From Clostridia bacterium (lineage in GTDB: Bacteria; Bacillota; Clostridia; Christensenellales; CAG-138), in contig JAFSEB010000020.1 in the NCBI GenBank assembly GCA_017435905.1, positions 1 to 40,544 of the forward strand: a stretch of 40,544 nt of DNA. Direction: 5' to 3'. The first letter of the stretch is position 1, and every line of letters starts with the position of its first letter. The notes under the pieces were generated by a model. That model saw only the letters and a list, made by a program, of their open reading frames with translations. It had not been told where the DNA came from and ran no database searches. The translations under genes and the position numbers were made by a program. Positions 1-7,701 of the stretch are shown here, piece by piece.

Positions 1-1649
1 ATGATGGAAATATCATAGACCATCGACCAATTCACATGATTTTGAATGTTCGGATTTACATAGGCAATCTTTTGTGCTTCTGAATATTCCGGGTCAGAGA
101 CTTTTAGTTCTGCTGTTTCTGGAATATCTCCTTGAACGCTAAAGTTTGCATCTCCGCAAGAAGCAGTCGTGTTTCCTCCGGTCGAGCCTCCACCATTTAT
201 CAAGGCTTTCAAATCTTCAGCCTTAGTTTCATATTGCCATGTATTATCGGTCAAATACTGAAGAATATATTCCTGGGCATCAGATGAAAGCTGGTTCCAG
301 ATTGCGTAAAGCTCATCCACAGTGTAATCACCGGCAATGGTTTTCAACTGAGCTTTATATGCACAGGTGTCGGAATGGGAACCGGCTTCCGCCGTATCAT
401 TGCCGCAAGTACATGCATCCGGCACAAATTCAGAAGAGGTCGCTTCGTTGGTTGCAAACAAGGAACTGGAGTAATGCGGCATTTCAAGAATTCCATAACC
501 AATAATGGATTCATCATAATCCATGATGGTCTGTTCACAGACAGAATTGTCTACATCACCCTTAATAACGGTCAGAACATCAAAACTCACCGAAGAAATG
601 ATGCCTACAGTATTATCCGTAAAGAAAATCAAATCACCATCGTCTGGAGAGTATACATCCGATGATGCAAATCGACCGGCAGAATTCCACAGCTGCAGCA
701 TCGTGTTTGCTCCGATATTGTACGGAGTATCCGCAGAACCGGAACCGGCATAATGGAGACAGAAAGATACAAACATAGCTGACCAGTCACTGTAGGGAGC
801 ACCATACCAGGCGCCATACCGGGTATAACCGTTGCGTGTCCCATCTTCATTGACTTCAAAATTCAGGACGCTCTCGGTGTACCCCAGCTGCGAGTCAGCA
901 ATAGATACAAGGTCTTTCCGGAGATCTCCGGTTATCATCCCTGCAAACATTGCCTGCCAATCAAGCTGAGTCTCGACATCAGCCATTTCATCCGAATAAC
1001 AAGTGAGTTCATGAATGTGCTCTTTTTTCTCGCATACAAGAACTTTTTCGTAACATACCGCTGCGTGTTCATGTGTCTCTGTCGGAATAGTACAGATCAG
1101 ATATTTATCCGTAGTCTCTGTGTGTTGAGCATAACAAGATTCTGTATGAATATGCGGTTCTGTCACCAGATTACATACAAGTACCTTTTCTTCCGAACCT
1201 TCTATATGAACAAGCGAATAGCACTCATCAGTGTGAACGTGCGCTTCATCTGAATTAACGCAGATCAAGGTGCTTTCATCATGCCCTTCTGTTTTCTGCA
1301 GGATATAACAGGACTCTATGTGTTCGTGCGGAACTTCGGTCAAATCACAAACCAAAACAGGATCGCTTTGCGACTCAGTTACCTGTGTAGCATAACACTC
1401 ATCGGTATGTGTATGTGAACTCTCAATCATATTACAGATTAGATTCGCCTTAAAACATTCATCTGAATGTGTATGCTCCTCATACCCACACGCTGCAGTT
1501 CCTGCCAATGTTAATCCGGTTTGCCTCAATCCCCAAAACACATTTACAGAAACAATCAGAGATAATACCAGTAATACGGAAACACCACGGATTCTGTAAC
1601 GCTTATTCTTCTCCACTATTCTCAAATAGTTTTTTAGTGTATTACGCAA
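1..1649 (-). CDS. Secreted/surface protein with Cys/His repeats and a CHAP-like domain (partial, 3' end outside window)
   Basis: The reading frame is open from a TTG at 1649 to the left edge, giving about 549 codons, so the C-terminus is missing. The TTG is chosen because GGGAAAGG/AAGG lies just upstream (1667-1655) and no in-frame ATG precedes it. Residues 1-21 are basic (NKRYRIRG) and 22-51 are hydrophobic, which fits a signal peptide or anchor. Residues 54 to about 235 hold six to seven degenerate repeats of roughly 26 residues with a C-x(n)-HTHTDECY core, for example HTHSDECF, HTHTDECY and HVHTDECY. Residues 255-375 resemble a CHAP/NlpC-P60 domain (GYTES, GAWYGAPYSDWSAMFVSFC, GDLIFF, DYDESIIGYGI). 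The expected catalytic Cys is Ser290 and the expected His is Thr347, so it may be a non-catalytic fold. A CTCGN segment and low-complexity GGGSTGGN follow. It is last in an operon with a signal peptidase. Confidence 0.8.
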   Translation of the reverse strand, partial: MRNTLKNYLRIVEKNKRYRIRGVSVLLVLSLIVSVNVFWGLRQTGLTLAGTAACGYEEHTHSDECFKANLICNMIESSHTHTDECYATQVTESQSDPVLVCDLTEVPHEHIESCYILQKTEGHDESTLICVNSDEAHVHTDECYSLVHIEGSEEKVLVCNLVTEPHIHTESCYAQHTETTDKYLICTIPTETHEHAAVCYEKVLVCEKKEHIHELTCYSDEMADVETQLDWQAMFAGMITGDLRKDLVSIADSQLGYTESVLNFEVNEDGTRNGYTRYGAWYGAPYSDWSAMFVSFCLHYAGSGSADTPYNIGANTMLQLWNSAGRFASSDVYSPDDGDLIFFTDNTVGIISSVSFDVLTVIKGDVDNSVCEQTIMDYDESIIGYGILEMPHYSSSLFATNEATSSEFVPDACTCGNDTAEAGSHSDTCAYKAQLKTIAGDYTVDELYAIWNQLSSDAQEYILQYLTDNTWQYETKAEDLKALINGGGSTGGNTTASCGDANFSVQGDIPETAELKVSDPEYSEAQKIAYVNPNIQNHVNWSMVYDISI

Positions 1650-1692
1650 ATTAACCTTACCTTTCCCAACAAGGTGTATCAGTGAACATTGT

Positions 1693-1947
1693 TCATTGGT
1701 TTTCCTGTTGTAACAACCACACAAATTTATCTTTTGCTTCCTGTTTCGTTTTTTCAGGACTTGCGTTCAAAAGATAGAACAACAAAAGCTTCCAATGTTC
1801 TAATGGAACTGTCTCGGCAGAAATCAGATCATTGATCTTCTCAGCCAATTCTCTTTTCTTTTCGTGAGGGATGCATTGAAGCTCCCAGACCGATTTGCAC
1901 TGAGCTTCTATCAAAGTTGCATCAATTATCGTCATTCGCATCTCCAT
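1693..1947 (-). CDS. Small protein of unknown function (84 aa)
   Basis: I do not recognise this family. The product is soluble-looking and helical, with no membrane segment or signal peptide. It has two Cys near the N-terminus (AQCKSVWELQC) and ends in an acidic/basic helix (KTKQEAKDKFVWLLQQ). Three in-frame ATGs lie at 1947, 1941 and 1935. An AAAGGGG sequence sits only two bases before the first, so the second (1941) has the better spacing. It is between the signal peptidase and surface-protein genes on the same strand, with a gap of about 43 bases to the latter, so it is probably co-transcribed. A role in making or exporting the surface protein is inference from position only. Confidence 0.6.
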   Translation of the reverse strand: MEMRMTIIDATLIEAQCKSVWELQCIPHEKKRELAEKINDLISAETVPLEHWKLLLFYLLNASPEKTKQEAKDKFVWLLQQENQ

Positions 1948-1979
1948 ATCCCCTTTGTATTTCTATGAAAAAGCTGCTT

Positions 1980-2567
1980 TCATTTGGGAACGCCTATTCG
2001 ATTCAATGGCCATACGCGAATAAAGACTTTTCCAATCAAATCTTCTCTTGTAACGGCTCCAATAACTGAATTACGGCTATCGACTGAATTCGATCTCTGA
2101 TCTCCCATTACAAAATAACCGTCACCGGGAACTGTATACGGAAAGTCAAGATCGCAATCACCCAAACTTTTTTCTGTAACATACGGCTCGATCAATAGCT
2201 GTTCGTTAACATACACATTGCCATTCTCATCGATAACAACCGTATCATCAGGCAGCGCAATTACTCTCTTTAACAGGATTTTCCCTTGATAGTAAAAGCC
2301 GATTAAATCACCTCGATCGATATTGTCTGTCTTGATAAGTGCCACAATTTCGTCATGTTCAAGTGTTGGCGACATACTATCACCGGAAATCTGGAGTATT
2401 GGCAGGAATAGAGTAGCAACCAATACGGCTATTGCGGCGACAACTACAAGGACAGAAATTGTCCCAGTTAAAGCTCTGCGGTAATAAATTCCTCGTCTGA
2501 TTCTTTTTCTTTCAGTGTCTATTTCTTGCATTGATGGTATGCGAACCATCCGTCTGCGACGTTTCAT
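1980..2567 (-). CDS. lepB: Type I signal peptidase (S26 family)
   Basis: Membrane serine/lysine endopeptidase that removes signal peptides from exported proteins on the outer face of the membrane. The 195-residue product has a basic N-terminus, one membrane segment at about residues 34-56, then the catalytic-Ser motif SGDSMSPTL. The general-base region KILLKRVIALPDD follows, with the later box GDQRSNSVDSR. Length and single-span layout are typical of Gram-positive LepB/Sip enzymes. It lies eight bases after a coiled-coil gene and upstream of a large secreted protein, so it may be dedicated to this locus rather than being the housekeeping copy. That dedication is inferred. Confidence 0.92.
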   Translation of the reverse strand: MKRRRRMVRIPSMQEIDTERKRIRRGIYYRRALTGTISVLVVVAAIAVLVATLFLPILQISGDSMSPTLEHDEIVALIKTDNIDRGDLIGFYYQGKILLKRVIALPDDTVVIDENGNVYVNEQLLIEPYVTEKSLGDCDLDFPYTVPGDGYFVMGDQRSNSVDSRNSVIGAVTREDLIGKVFIRVWPLNRIGVPK

Positions 2568-2574
2568 AATCTGC

Positions 2575-3009
2575 TTACTCCCGATTGTTATACATAGCTA
2601 GCTCCATTTTCTTTTTTTCAATAGTTGCTTCATATCTCTTTAATAGAACGTATGCTTTTTTTGCTTCTAAAACGATAGCGTCTCTCTGTTCTGTTGTTTT
2701 CCGAATGATGTCATCGGATTTCTTCATAGCATCATCGATCAGCAAATTATATTCTCTTTCAATATCTTTACGTCTCTGTTCAATTTCAGCAAGATACACA
2801 TCCGCTGCATTCTGTGCTACAGAAAAAACATTTTCAAGCGCAAGCGCAGCCTCCGCAACAGAACCAGCTTTTGAGAGAGTAATCCGTTTCACTTCGAGTT
2901 GTCTGCGCAACTGCTCGTTTTCATTTTGAAGTGTTTGCTCGCTCTTTTTGAGCTGATAAATAATATCTATCAGTTCGCTGCGATTTAGATGTTTTAATTC
3001 TTTTCCCAT
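2575..3009 (-). CDS. Coiled-coil protein of unknown function (144 aa)
   Basis: The product begins GKELKHLNRSELIDIIYQLKK and continues as a nearly unbroken coiled coil, with an internal segment AGSVAEAALALENVFSVAQ that breaks the heptads. Similar small proteins occur, as I recall, beside signal peptidases and surface-protein genes in Clostridia, but I cannot name a tested function. There is no signal peptide or membrane segment, so a cytoplasmic scaffold or regulator is plausible. It is the first gene of the minus-strand operon, and a promoter with TTGCTT and TATAAT elements lies about 340 bases upstream. Confidence 0.7.
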   Translation of the reverse strand: MGKELKHLNRSELIDIIYQLKKSEQTLQNENEQLRRQLEVKRITLSKAGSVAEAALALENVFSVAQNAADVYLAEIEQRRKDIEREYNLLIDDAMKKSDDIIRKTTEQRDAIVLEAKKAYVLLKRYEATIEKKKMELAMYNNRE

Positions 3010-3557
3010 ACATCAACCTCTTTAATACCCAACACTCACAATCGCAGACGAACCTTATATTTCTGATGCCGGATATGAATAAACTGTTTGCAGTCGTGCA
3101 TACTAACCTTGTCTGACAAAAAATGAGCAGAAGGACGTTCCAACTGCTCATCAATACTGCTTTTACATGAGCATGATAATGCCATGTATATAAATTTTCC
3201 TCATCGGCAGCATTGAAGAACGGAAGGATCTACAACAATAACCAACACATAACGATGTTCTACGAATCCTTATAAACCACCGCCAACGCTTTCGCAGAGT
3301 TTATCACTCTGCGGCGTTAAAGTAGCAACACTTCAATTATTGTATTATATCATAATTACTCTCAAAAAGCAAGTGATACTAAAAAAATTCTAAAATAATT
3401 CAGAAACTGGAGCTTGCCGGTTAGCAAATTATTAACAAACAACAGCCCGAATTACCACGCAGACAACTTTAAGCAGTCAAATGGGCAGTCAGAAGGTAGA
3501 CACATTTTTTTAGTAAAATAATAGGTGCCCATATCTTGGATATTAGGAGGTTATATT
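3010..3557. other. Non-coding stretch between the surface-protein operon and the integrase remnant
   Basis: I find no convincing gene in these 548 bases. They are AT-rich. They contain a hairpin at 3294-3314 (CGCAGAG/CTCTGCG with an outer AACGC/GCGTT pair) in the leader of the minus-strand operon, and that operon's promoter. Near the integrase start there is an inverted pair ATGGGCA (3481-3487) and TGCCCAT (3526-3532), with a repeated GCAGTCA beside it. The inverted pair could be recombinase-binding sites, but nothing proves this. Confidence 0.5.
3345..3372 (-). promoter_or_regulatory. Promoter of the coiled-coil/signal peptidase/surface-protein operon
   Basis: On the minus strand, TTGCTT (3372-3367) and a perfect TATAAT (3350-3345) are separated by about 16-17 bases. 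Transcription would start near 3338 and give a leader of roughly 330 bases that includes the 3294-3314 hairpin. Confidence 0.55.
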
Positions 3558-4652
3558 ATGTCAAAGGGCTAAAATATTTTCAAGAGAAAAGACGGTCGAT
3601 GGGAGGCTCGATACATTAAGGGCTATGAGCTGTCAGGAAAAATCAAGTATGGCTTTTGCTATGGCAAGACATACAAGGAAGCAAAGGAGAAAGTAACCAA
3701 ATGTAAAGCCGCGCTTGTGAGCGGTCAACCGCTCCCCAAGTCAAACTCTAAGCACAGATTCACTTTTTATTGTGATGAATGGTTTAAAACGGCAAAAGGT
3801 AAGTTGAAAGAATCAACCATTGTAAAATATTCTACTATTTTAGAAAACCATATCAAACCCAAGCTTGGAGGATGTTTCCCGTTAGGCATAACATCCGGAC
3901 TGATTGAAAACTTCAAGGATGAACTTCTGTTTGAAGATGAGCTTTCCCCAAAGACGGTGAAAGATATTCTTGTTGTTTTGAATACAATACTGAAATTTAC
4001 GGCTAAACAGTTCCCGAATGCGTTTCCGCAGATTGAGATCTCGTATCCAAGAGATAATAAAAAGGAAATGCGTGTTTTATCAAGAGACGAACAACAACGG
4101 TTTGTGGCTCATTTGCTGAACGATATGGATGAATGCAAATTTGGTATTCTACTTTCCTTGTTCACAGGAATTCGTATCGGTGAGCTATGTGCGCTCCAAT
4201 GGGGTAACATTTCCCTTGATGATAATACTATCAGAATTACTTCAACTATGCAACGACTTCAGAATACAGAATCAGATGCAGAAACTAAAACAAAAATTAT
4301 CATTGGTACGCCCAAGCGTGACACATCATTACGAACAATTCCATTGACTGAACAGGCAGCCGAGCTTTGTGGACGAATGAATCCCCAGAGTAAAGCTGCT
4401 TATGTTTTAACGGAAACAGATAAGTATATGGAACCCAGAACCTTGCAGTACCGATTAGAAAAATATACAAGCGAATGCGGATTGGAAGGAGTTCATTTCC
4501 ACACACTTCGTCACCCGTATGTCAAGCACACGACAAAAAATATATCTCTGCAAAAACAGAAATCCCAAACTACCAATTCTAATTTGATAGTCTGGGGTTT
4601 CTGTTTTCGTGTATTATTCCTAATGCCGCTAGCTCTGGTTGGAAAATGCTAG
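3558..4652 (+). pseudogene. Tyrosine recombinase/integrase, inactivated by a stop codon and loss of the C-terminus
   Basis: An ideal AGGAGG (3545-3550) precedes ATG at 3558, which reads MSKG then TAA (3570-3572). The frame then stays open to 4652, with NIFKRKDGRWEARYIKGYE and the N-terminal core-binding domain. The TAA most likely replaced a GAA codon. The catalytic domain keeps the first Arg box (FTGIRIGELCALQW) and HTLRH, but after HTLRH the sequence departs from the family. It ends in unrelated residues, so the segment with the catalytic Tyr is missing. Intact relatives, as I recall them, continue HTLRHTFATRC and run about 60 residues further. The enzyme should be dead. It marks this AT-rich end as a former mobile element. 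Confidence 0.85.
4554..4606 (+). terminator. Hairpin downstream of/inside the truncated integrase end
   Basis: A 19-base stem (4554-4572 with 4588-4606, two mismatches) around a 15-base loop is followed by TCGTGTATTATT. It lies inside the foreign C-terminal tail of the integrase frame. This suggests that a non-coding sequence was fused to the broken gene. Confidence 0.5.
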
Positions 4653-4730
4653 TAATTATCAGGCGTTTTTAACATTAATATTGGTTAAATTTAACAGACA
4701 CTGCGGTTAATCAATTAAGAAACTGGGATG

Positions 4731-5366
4731 TTACTTTTCAACATTCTTCTGTACAAAATGCTCAATAACATCATTGAATAAAGCATCATCAAATCTTTTA
4801 CCTGAGAAGACGTCATTGCAGATATTAACTAACCAATCAATATCTTTCGGCGGCAGCTTGTCCTTCAACAAACAAAGCATTCCATCGATGTTAGTCCGTA
4901 TACCCTGTATTTCGGATACAAGATAGCTGTCATCCGCTGGCACTGTCAACAACTCTACAGATTTTGAATACACCCATAGTTCTTCTGCAATATCCCCTAT
5001 AGGAAGTGCATCCGTATCGGTGCAGTCTGTTTCAGGAAAATCATATTTTTTAATGAAGCAACCAAGCATTTGCTGCGTCACATCCACAGGGTATGGAGGT
5101 GTCAATTTATCAATCAAGGAGTGGTTTCCTGATTCGATTGCCTTTTTAACCTTAACGAGCATTCTTCGTGGGAACTGTAAGGCAGTAGGATGTATTTCCC
5201 CGACCTCGTTTGCAGATAATATGACCAGGTAATCAAAGGAAGTATCAGCAAACGAGATGCAGCCACAAAGCCATTCGATTAAATTGCTTTCTGATGCAAA
5301 ATTTAAACCATCGACTACGACCGGATATGTGTTTTTGATTATATCTCTTTTTAGACTTATTTGCAA
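4731..5366 (-). CDS. Hypothetical protein, start uncertain, possibly truncated
   Basis: I do not recognise the family. The supported part runs from about position 5400 to the stop at 4731 and includes VVVDGLNFASESNLIEWLCG and LVILSANEVGEIHPTALQFP. A helical C-terminus follows (KRFDDALFNDVIEHFVQKN). No membrane segments are seen. The open frame continues to an ATG at 5525, but that extension lies antisense to the XRE gene and looks non-coding. A TTG at 5366 is used here as a provisional start and has no clear ribosome binding site, so the real N-terminus may have been lost in a rearrangement. Base composition matches the AT-rich island. Confidence 0.45.
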   Translation of the reverse strand: MQISLKRDIIKNTYPVVVDGLNFASESNLIEWLCGCISFADTSFDYLVILSANEVGEIHPTALQFPRRMLVKVKKAIESGNHSLIDKLTPPYPVDVTQQMLGCFIKKYDFPETDCTDTDALPIGDIAEELWVYSKSVELLTVPADDSYLVSEIQGIRTNIDGMLCLLKDKLPPKDIDWLVNICNDVFSGKRFDDALFNDVIEHFVQKNVEK

Positions 5367-5414
5367 CTTAAAAGCGATATATTTTATGTCTTCTTTGGGT
5401 AGTATGATTATGAT

Positions 5415-5758
5415 ATGAGCAGCAAAGATAAAAACTATTTTGATGTATTTTCGCGTCTTGAGGGGCTGATGCAGGAAAAGGGTTGGTCCCGTTATCGCCT
5501 TGCAAAAGAAGCCGGGTTGCCCCAATCCACCCTAACGAACCTTTGGGCAAGTCAAACACGCCCACCATCGTTACGCTGGAAGACATATGCCGGGCTCTCG
5601 GTATCACAATAGCGGAGTTTTTCACGCTGCCCGGCGAAAGCGCGCCCGCACTCACTGCGCAGCAGTCACAGCTCCTTGCGGTATGGGACAGGCTTTCCAA
5701 AGAACAAAAAAGCGCTTTCCTGCTCCTTATGGACGGCTGCACCGCAGACAAAAACTAA
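5415..5758 (+). pseudogene. XRE-family helix-turn-helix regulator, frameshifted
   Basis: The first frame from ATG 5415 encodes FDVFSRLEGLMQEKGWSRYR followed by LAKEAGLPQSTLTNL, a standard HTH. Near position 5540 it slips into a frame that lacks homology and stops at 5612. The next frame resumes the family sequence: GKSNTPTIVTLEDICRALGI, then FFTLPGE and a helical tail to 5758. Restoring one T in CCTTTGGG would join both halves into a protein of about 114 residues. It is therefore either a one-base deletion mutation or a base-calling error. No ribosome binding site precedes the ATG. A TATGAT element ends six bases before it. Confidence 0.8.
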
Positions 5759-5777
5759 ATCATTCCAAACGAATACC

Positions 5778-5802
5778 AAGCGGCTTCCCGGCCGCTTTTT
5801 TC
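5778..5802 (+). terminator. Terminator after the XRE pseudogene
   Basis: Stem AAGCGGC/GCCGCTT with a six-base loop, followed by a T run. Confidence 0.75.
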
Positions 5803-5847
5803 TATGTAAAGTTCCCCCTCATAAAAAGACAGCCTTTCTAACCCAAA

Positions 5848-5928
5848 AGTTTAGGAATACTAATTGACATATTTCGTGAAACGTGCTTTAATTAGCGTGG
5901 AGTTTAGGGTTTGTAAACTCGAAGTTTA
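5848..5928 (+). promoter_or_regulatory. Promoter and probable operator of the XRE-cupin/pot operon
   Basis: A near-consensus promoter has TTGACA (5864-5869), a 17-base spacer and TTTAAT (5887-5892). AGTTTA half-sites surround it: AGTTTAGG at 5848 and again at 5901, TAAACT at 5914 and AGTTTA at 5923. The pair 5914-5928 is a perfect inverted repeat with a CGA spacer. The pair 5901-5919 forms another with a seven-base spacer. The layout suggests autoregulation by the downstream XRE protein, which is inferred. Confidence 0.7.
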
Positions 5929-5955
5929 TTTTTACACAGTTTCCGGAGGTTTCCC

Positions 5956-6498
5956 ATGATCGACATCGGCGACAGGATCAAACAGCGGCGCATCAAGCTG
6001 GGCCTGACGCAGGAGGAGCTGGCTGCACGCACGGAGCTTTCCAAGGGCTTCATTTCCCAGCTGGAGCGCAACCTGACCTCCCCCTCCATCGCTACGCTTA
6101 CGGACATCCTTGAGGCGCTCGGCACCGACCTTTCCGACTTTTTCTCCGCACAGCCGGAAGAAAAGGTCGTTTTCAGTGCGGATGATGTTTTCGTCAAGGA
6201 AGACGATGAGGTCGGTCACTCCATCCACTGGCTCATTCCCAATGCGCAGAAAAACGCCCTTGAGCCCATCCTTGTCACCCTTGTGCCCGGCGGCAGAGTG
6301 TGGGAGGATGATCCCCACGAGGGCGAGGAATTCGGCTATGTGCTTTCCGGCTCCGTGGTGCTCCATGTGGGCGAGCGCAGCTTCAAGGTCAAAAAAGGCG
6401 CCAGCTTCTGCTTCAAGCCTTCCGAAGTGCACTACATCGAAAACCCCGGCAGGTCGGAAGCCCGTGTGCTTTGGGTATCCACTCCCCCCAGCTTCTGA
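5956..6498 (+). CDS. XRE-family regulator with C-terminal cupin domain (PuuR-like)
   Basis: A 180-residue two-domain regulator. Residues about 7-62 form the DNA-binding HTH (IGDRIKQRRIKLGLTQEEL, ELSKGFISQLERNLTSPS). Residues about 105-178 form a cupin barrel (HEGEEFGYVLSGSVVLHVG, and FKPSEVHYIENPG) that senses a small molecule in this family. GGAGG (5946-5950) precedes the ATG. It lies directly upstream of a complete polyamine ABC transporter on the same strand, with only a 61-base gap. Relatives of this architecture regulate polyamine transport or catabolism, so polyamine is the likely ligand. The AGTTTA sites in its promoter are candidate binding sites. Confidence 0.88.
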   Translation: MIDIGDRIKQRRIKLGLTQEELAARTELSKGFISQLERNLTSPSIATLTDILEALGTDLSDFFSAQPEEKVVFSADDVFVKEDDEVGHSIHWLIPNAQKNALEPILVTLVPGGRVWEDDPHEGEEFGYVLSGSVVLHVGERSFKVKKGASFCFKPSEVHYIENPGRSEARVLWVSTPPSF

Positions 6499-6530
6499 GC
6501 GCATTTTTCTTTTGTTTTCATTTATTGTTA

Positions 6531-6547
6531 TATAAAACGGTTTTATA
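6531..6547. promoter_or_regulatory. Palindrome in front of potA
   Basis: TATAAAAC and GTTTTATA flank a single G, making a 17-base inverted repeat that ends just before the potA ribosome binding site (GAGGT). It could be an operator, or an AT-rich secondary promoter element. It does not match the AGTTTA half-sites upstream exactly. Confidence 0.4.
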
Positions 6548-6559
6548 AGAGGTACTGTT

Positions 6560-7678
6560 ATGGCCAAGCACCTGATCGATCTTGTTGACATCCGCAAATC
6601 CTACGGTTCGGAAGATGCCCTCAAGCGCATCAACCTCTACATTCGCGACGGCGAATTCCTGACCCTCCTCGGCCCCTCGGGCTGCGGCAAGACCACCCTT
6701 CTTCGCCTCATCGCCGGCTTCACCATGCCCACCGAGGGCAAGGTGCTCATCGACGGTCAGGATGTTTCCACCATTCCGCCCTACAAGCGCCGTGTCAACA
6801 CGGTGTTCCAGAAGTACGCCCTGTTTCCGCACCTCAACGTGCACGACAACGTGGCTTTCGGCCTCAAGATCCAGAAGCTGCCCAAGGATGAGATCGAGGC
6901 ACGGGTGGAGGAAATGCTGGAGCTTGTGAACCTCAAGGGCTACGGCAAGCGCTGGGTGGATGAGCTTTCCGGCGGTCAGCAGCAGCGTGTTGCCATCGCA
7001 AGGGCGCTGGTGAACCGCCCCCAGGTGCTGCTTCTTGACGAGCCCCTCGGCGCCCTCGACCTCAAGCTCCGCAAGGGCATGCAGATCGAGCTCAAGCGCA
7101 TGCAGCAGCGCCTCGGCATCACCTTCGTGTTCGTGACCCACGACCAGGAAGAAGCGCTCACCATGAGCGATACCATCGTTGTCATGAACGAGGGCACCAT
7201 CCAGCAGATCGGCACCCCTACCGACATTTACAACGAGCCCAAGAACGTATTCGTCGCCAAGTTCATCGGCGAAAGCAACATTCTGCCCGGCACCATGAAG
7301 CAGGACTTCCTCGTCAACTTCCACGGCAGGGATTTCGACTGTGTGGATAAGGGCTTCAGGAAAAACGAGCCCGTGGACGTGGTCATCCGCCCGGAGGATA
7401 TCGACTTCGTTTCCCCCGAAAAGGGCATGTTCCGGGGCACGGTCAAAAGCGTGCTCTTCATGGGCGTACACTACGAATTCCGTGTGGAATGCGGCGAGGT
7501 GGCCCTTACCGTTCACTCCACCGACTATGCGGAGCCCGGCAGCGAGGTGGGCATCGAGATCGTTCCCGACGCCATCCACATCATGCACAAGAGCGATGCG
7601 CCCGAAGCGGCTGCCCCCGTTGAAACGGAAGACATCCCCGATGATGCTGCGGACGATGACCGCATCATCGAAAACTGA
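6560..7678 (+). CDS. potA: Spermidine/putrescine ABC transporter, ATP-binding protein
   Basis: Cytoplasmic ATPase that powers polyamine import. The 372-residue product has Walker [10 protein letters not shown] (38-46), a Q-loop region, the ABC signature [15 protein letters not shown], Walker [12 protein letters not shown] and the H-loop [11 protein letters not shown]-terminal TOBE-type regulatory domain (about 240-345) includes VIRPEDIDF. An acidic low-complexity tail ([13 protein letters not shown]) ends the protein. Length and layout match PotA rather than sugar-type ATPases. It is followed by two permease genes and a binding-protein gene in the standard potABCD order. Confidence 0.95.
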   Translation: MAKHLIDLVDIRKSYGSEDALKRINLYIRDGEFLTLLGPSGCGKTTLLRLIAGFTMPTEGKVLIDGQDVSTIPPYKRRVNTVFQKYALFPHLNVHDNVAFGLKIQKLPKDEIEARVEEMLELVNLKGYGKRWVDELSGGQQQRVAIARALVNRPQVLLLDEPLGALDLKLRKGMQIELKRMQQRLGITFVFVTHDQEEALTMSDTIVVMNEGTIQQIGTPTDIYNEPKNVFVAKFIGESNILPGTMKQDFLVNFHGRDFDCVDKGFRKNEPVDVVIRPEDIDFVSPEKGMFRGTVKSVLFMGVHYEFRVECGEVALTVHSTDYAEPGSEVGIEIVPDAIHIMHKSDAPEAAAPVETEDIPDDAADDDRIIEN

Positions 7679-7701
7679 CATAACAAAAGGAGGCTTTGCG
7701 G

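Noticed and set aside
2921..3154. Minus-strand 77-codon frame upstream of the coiled-coil gene
   Set aside because: It overlaps the start of the coiled-coil gene in another frame, has no ribosome binding site and no recognisable features.
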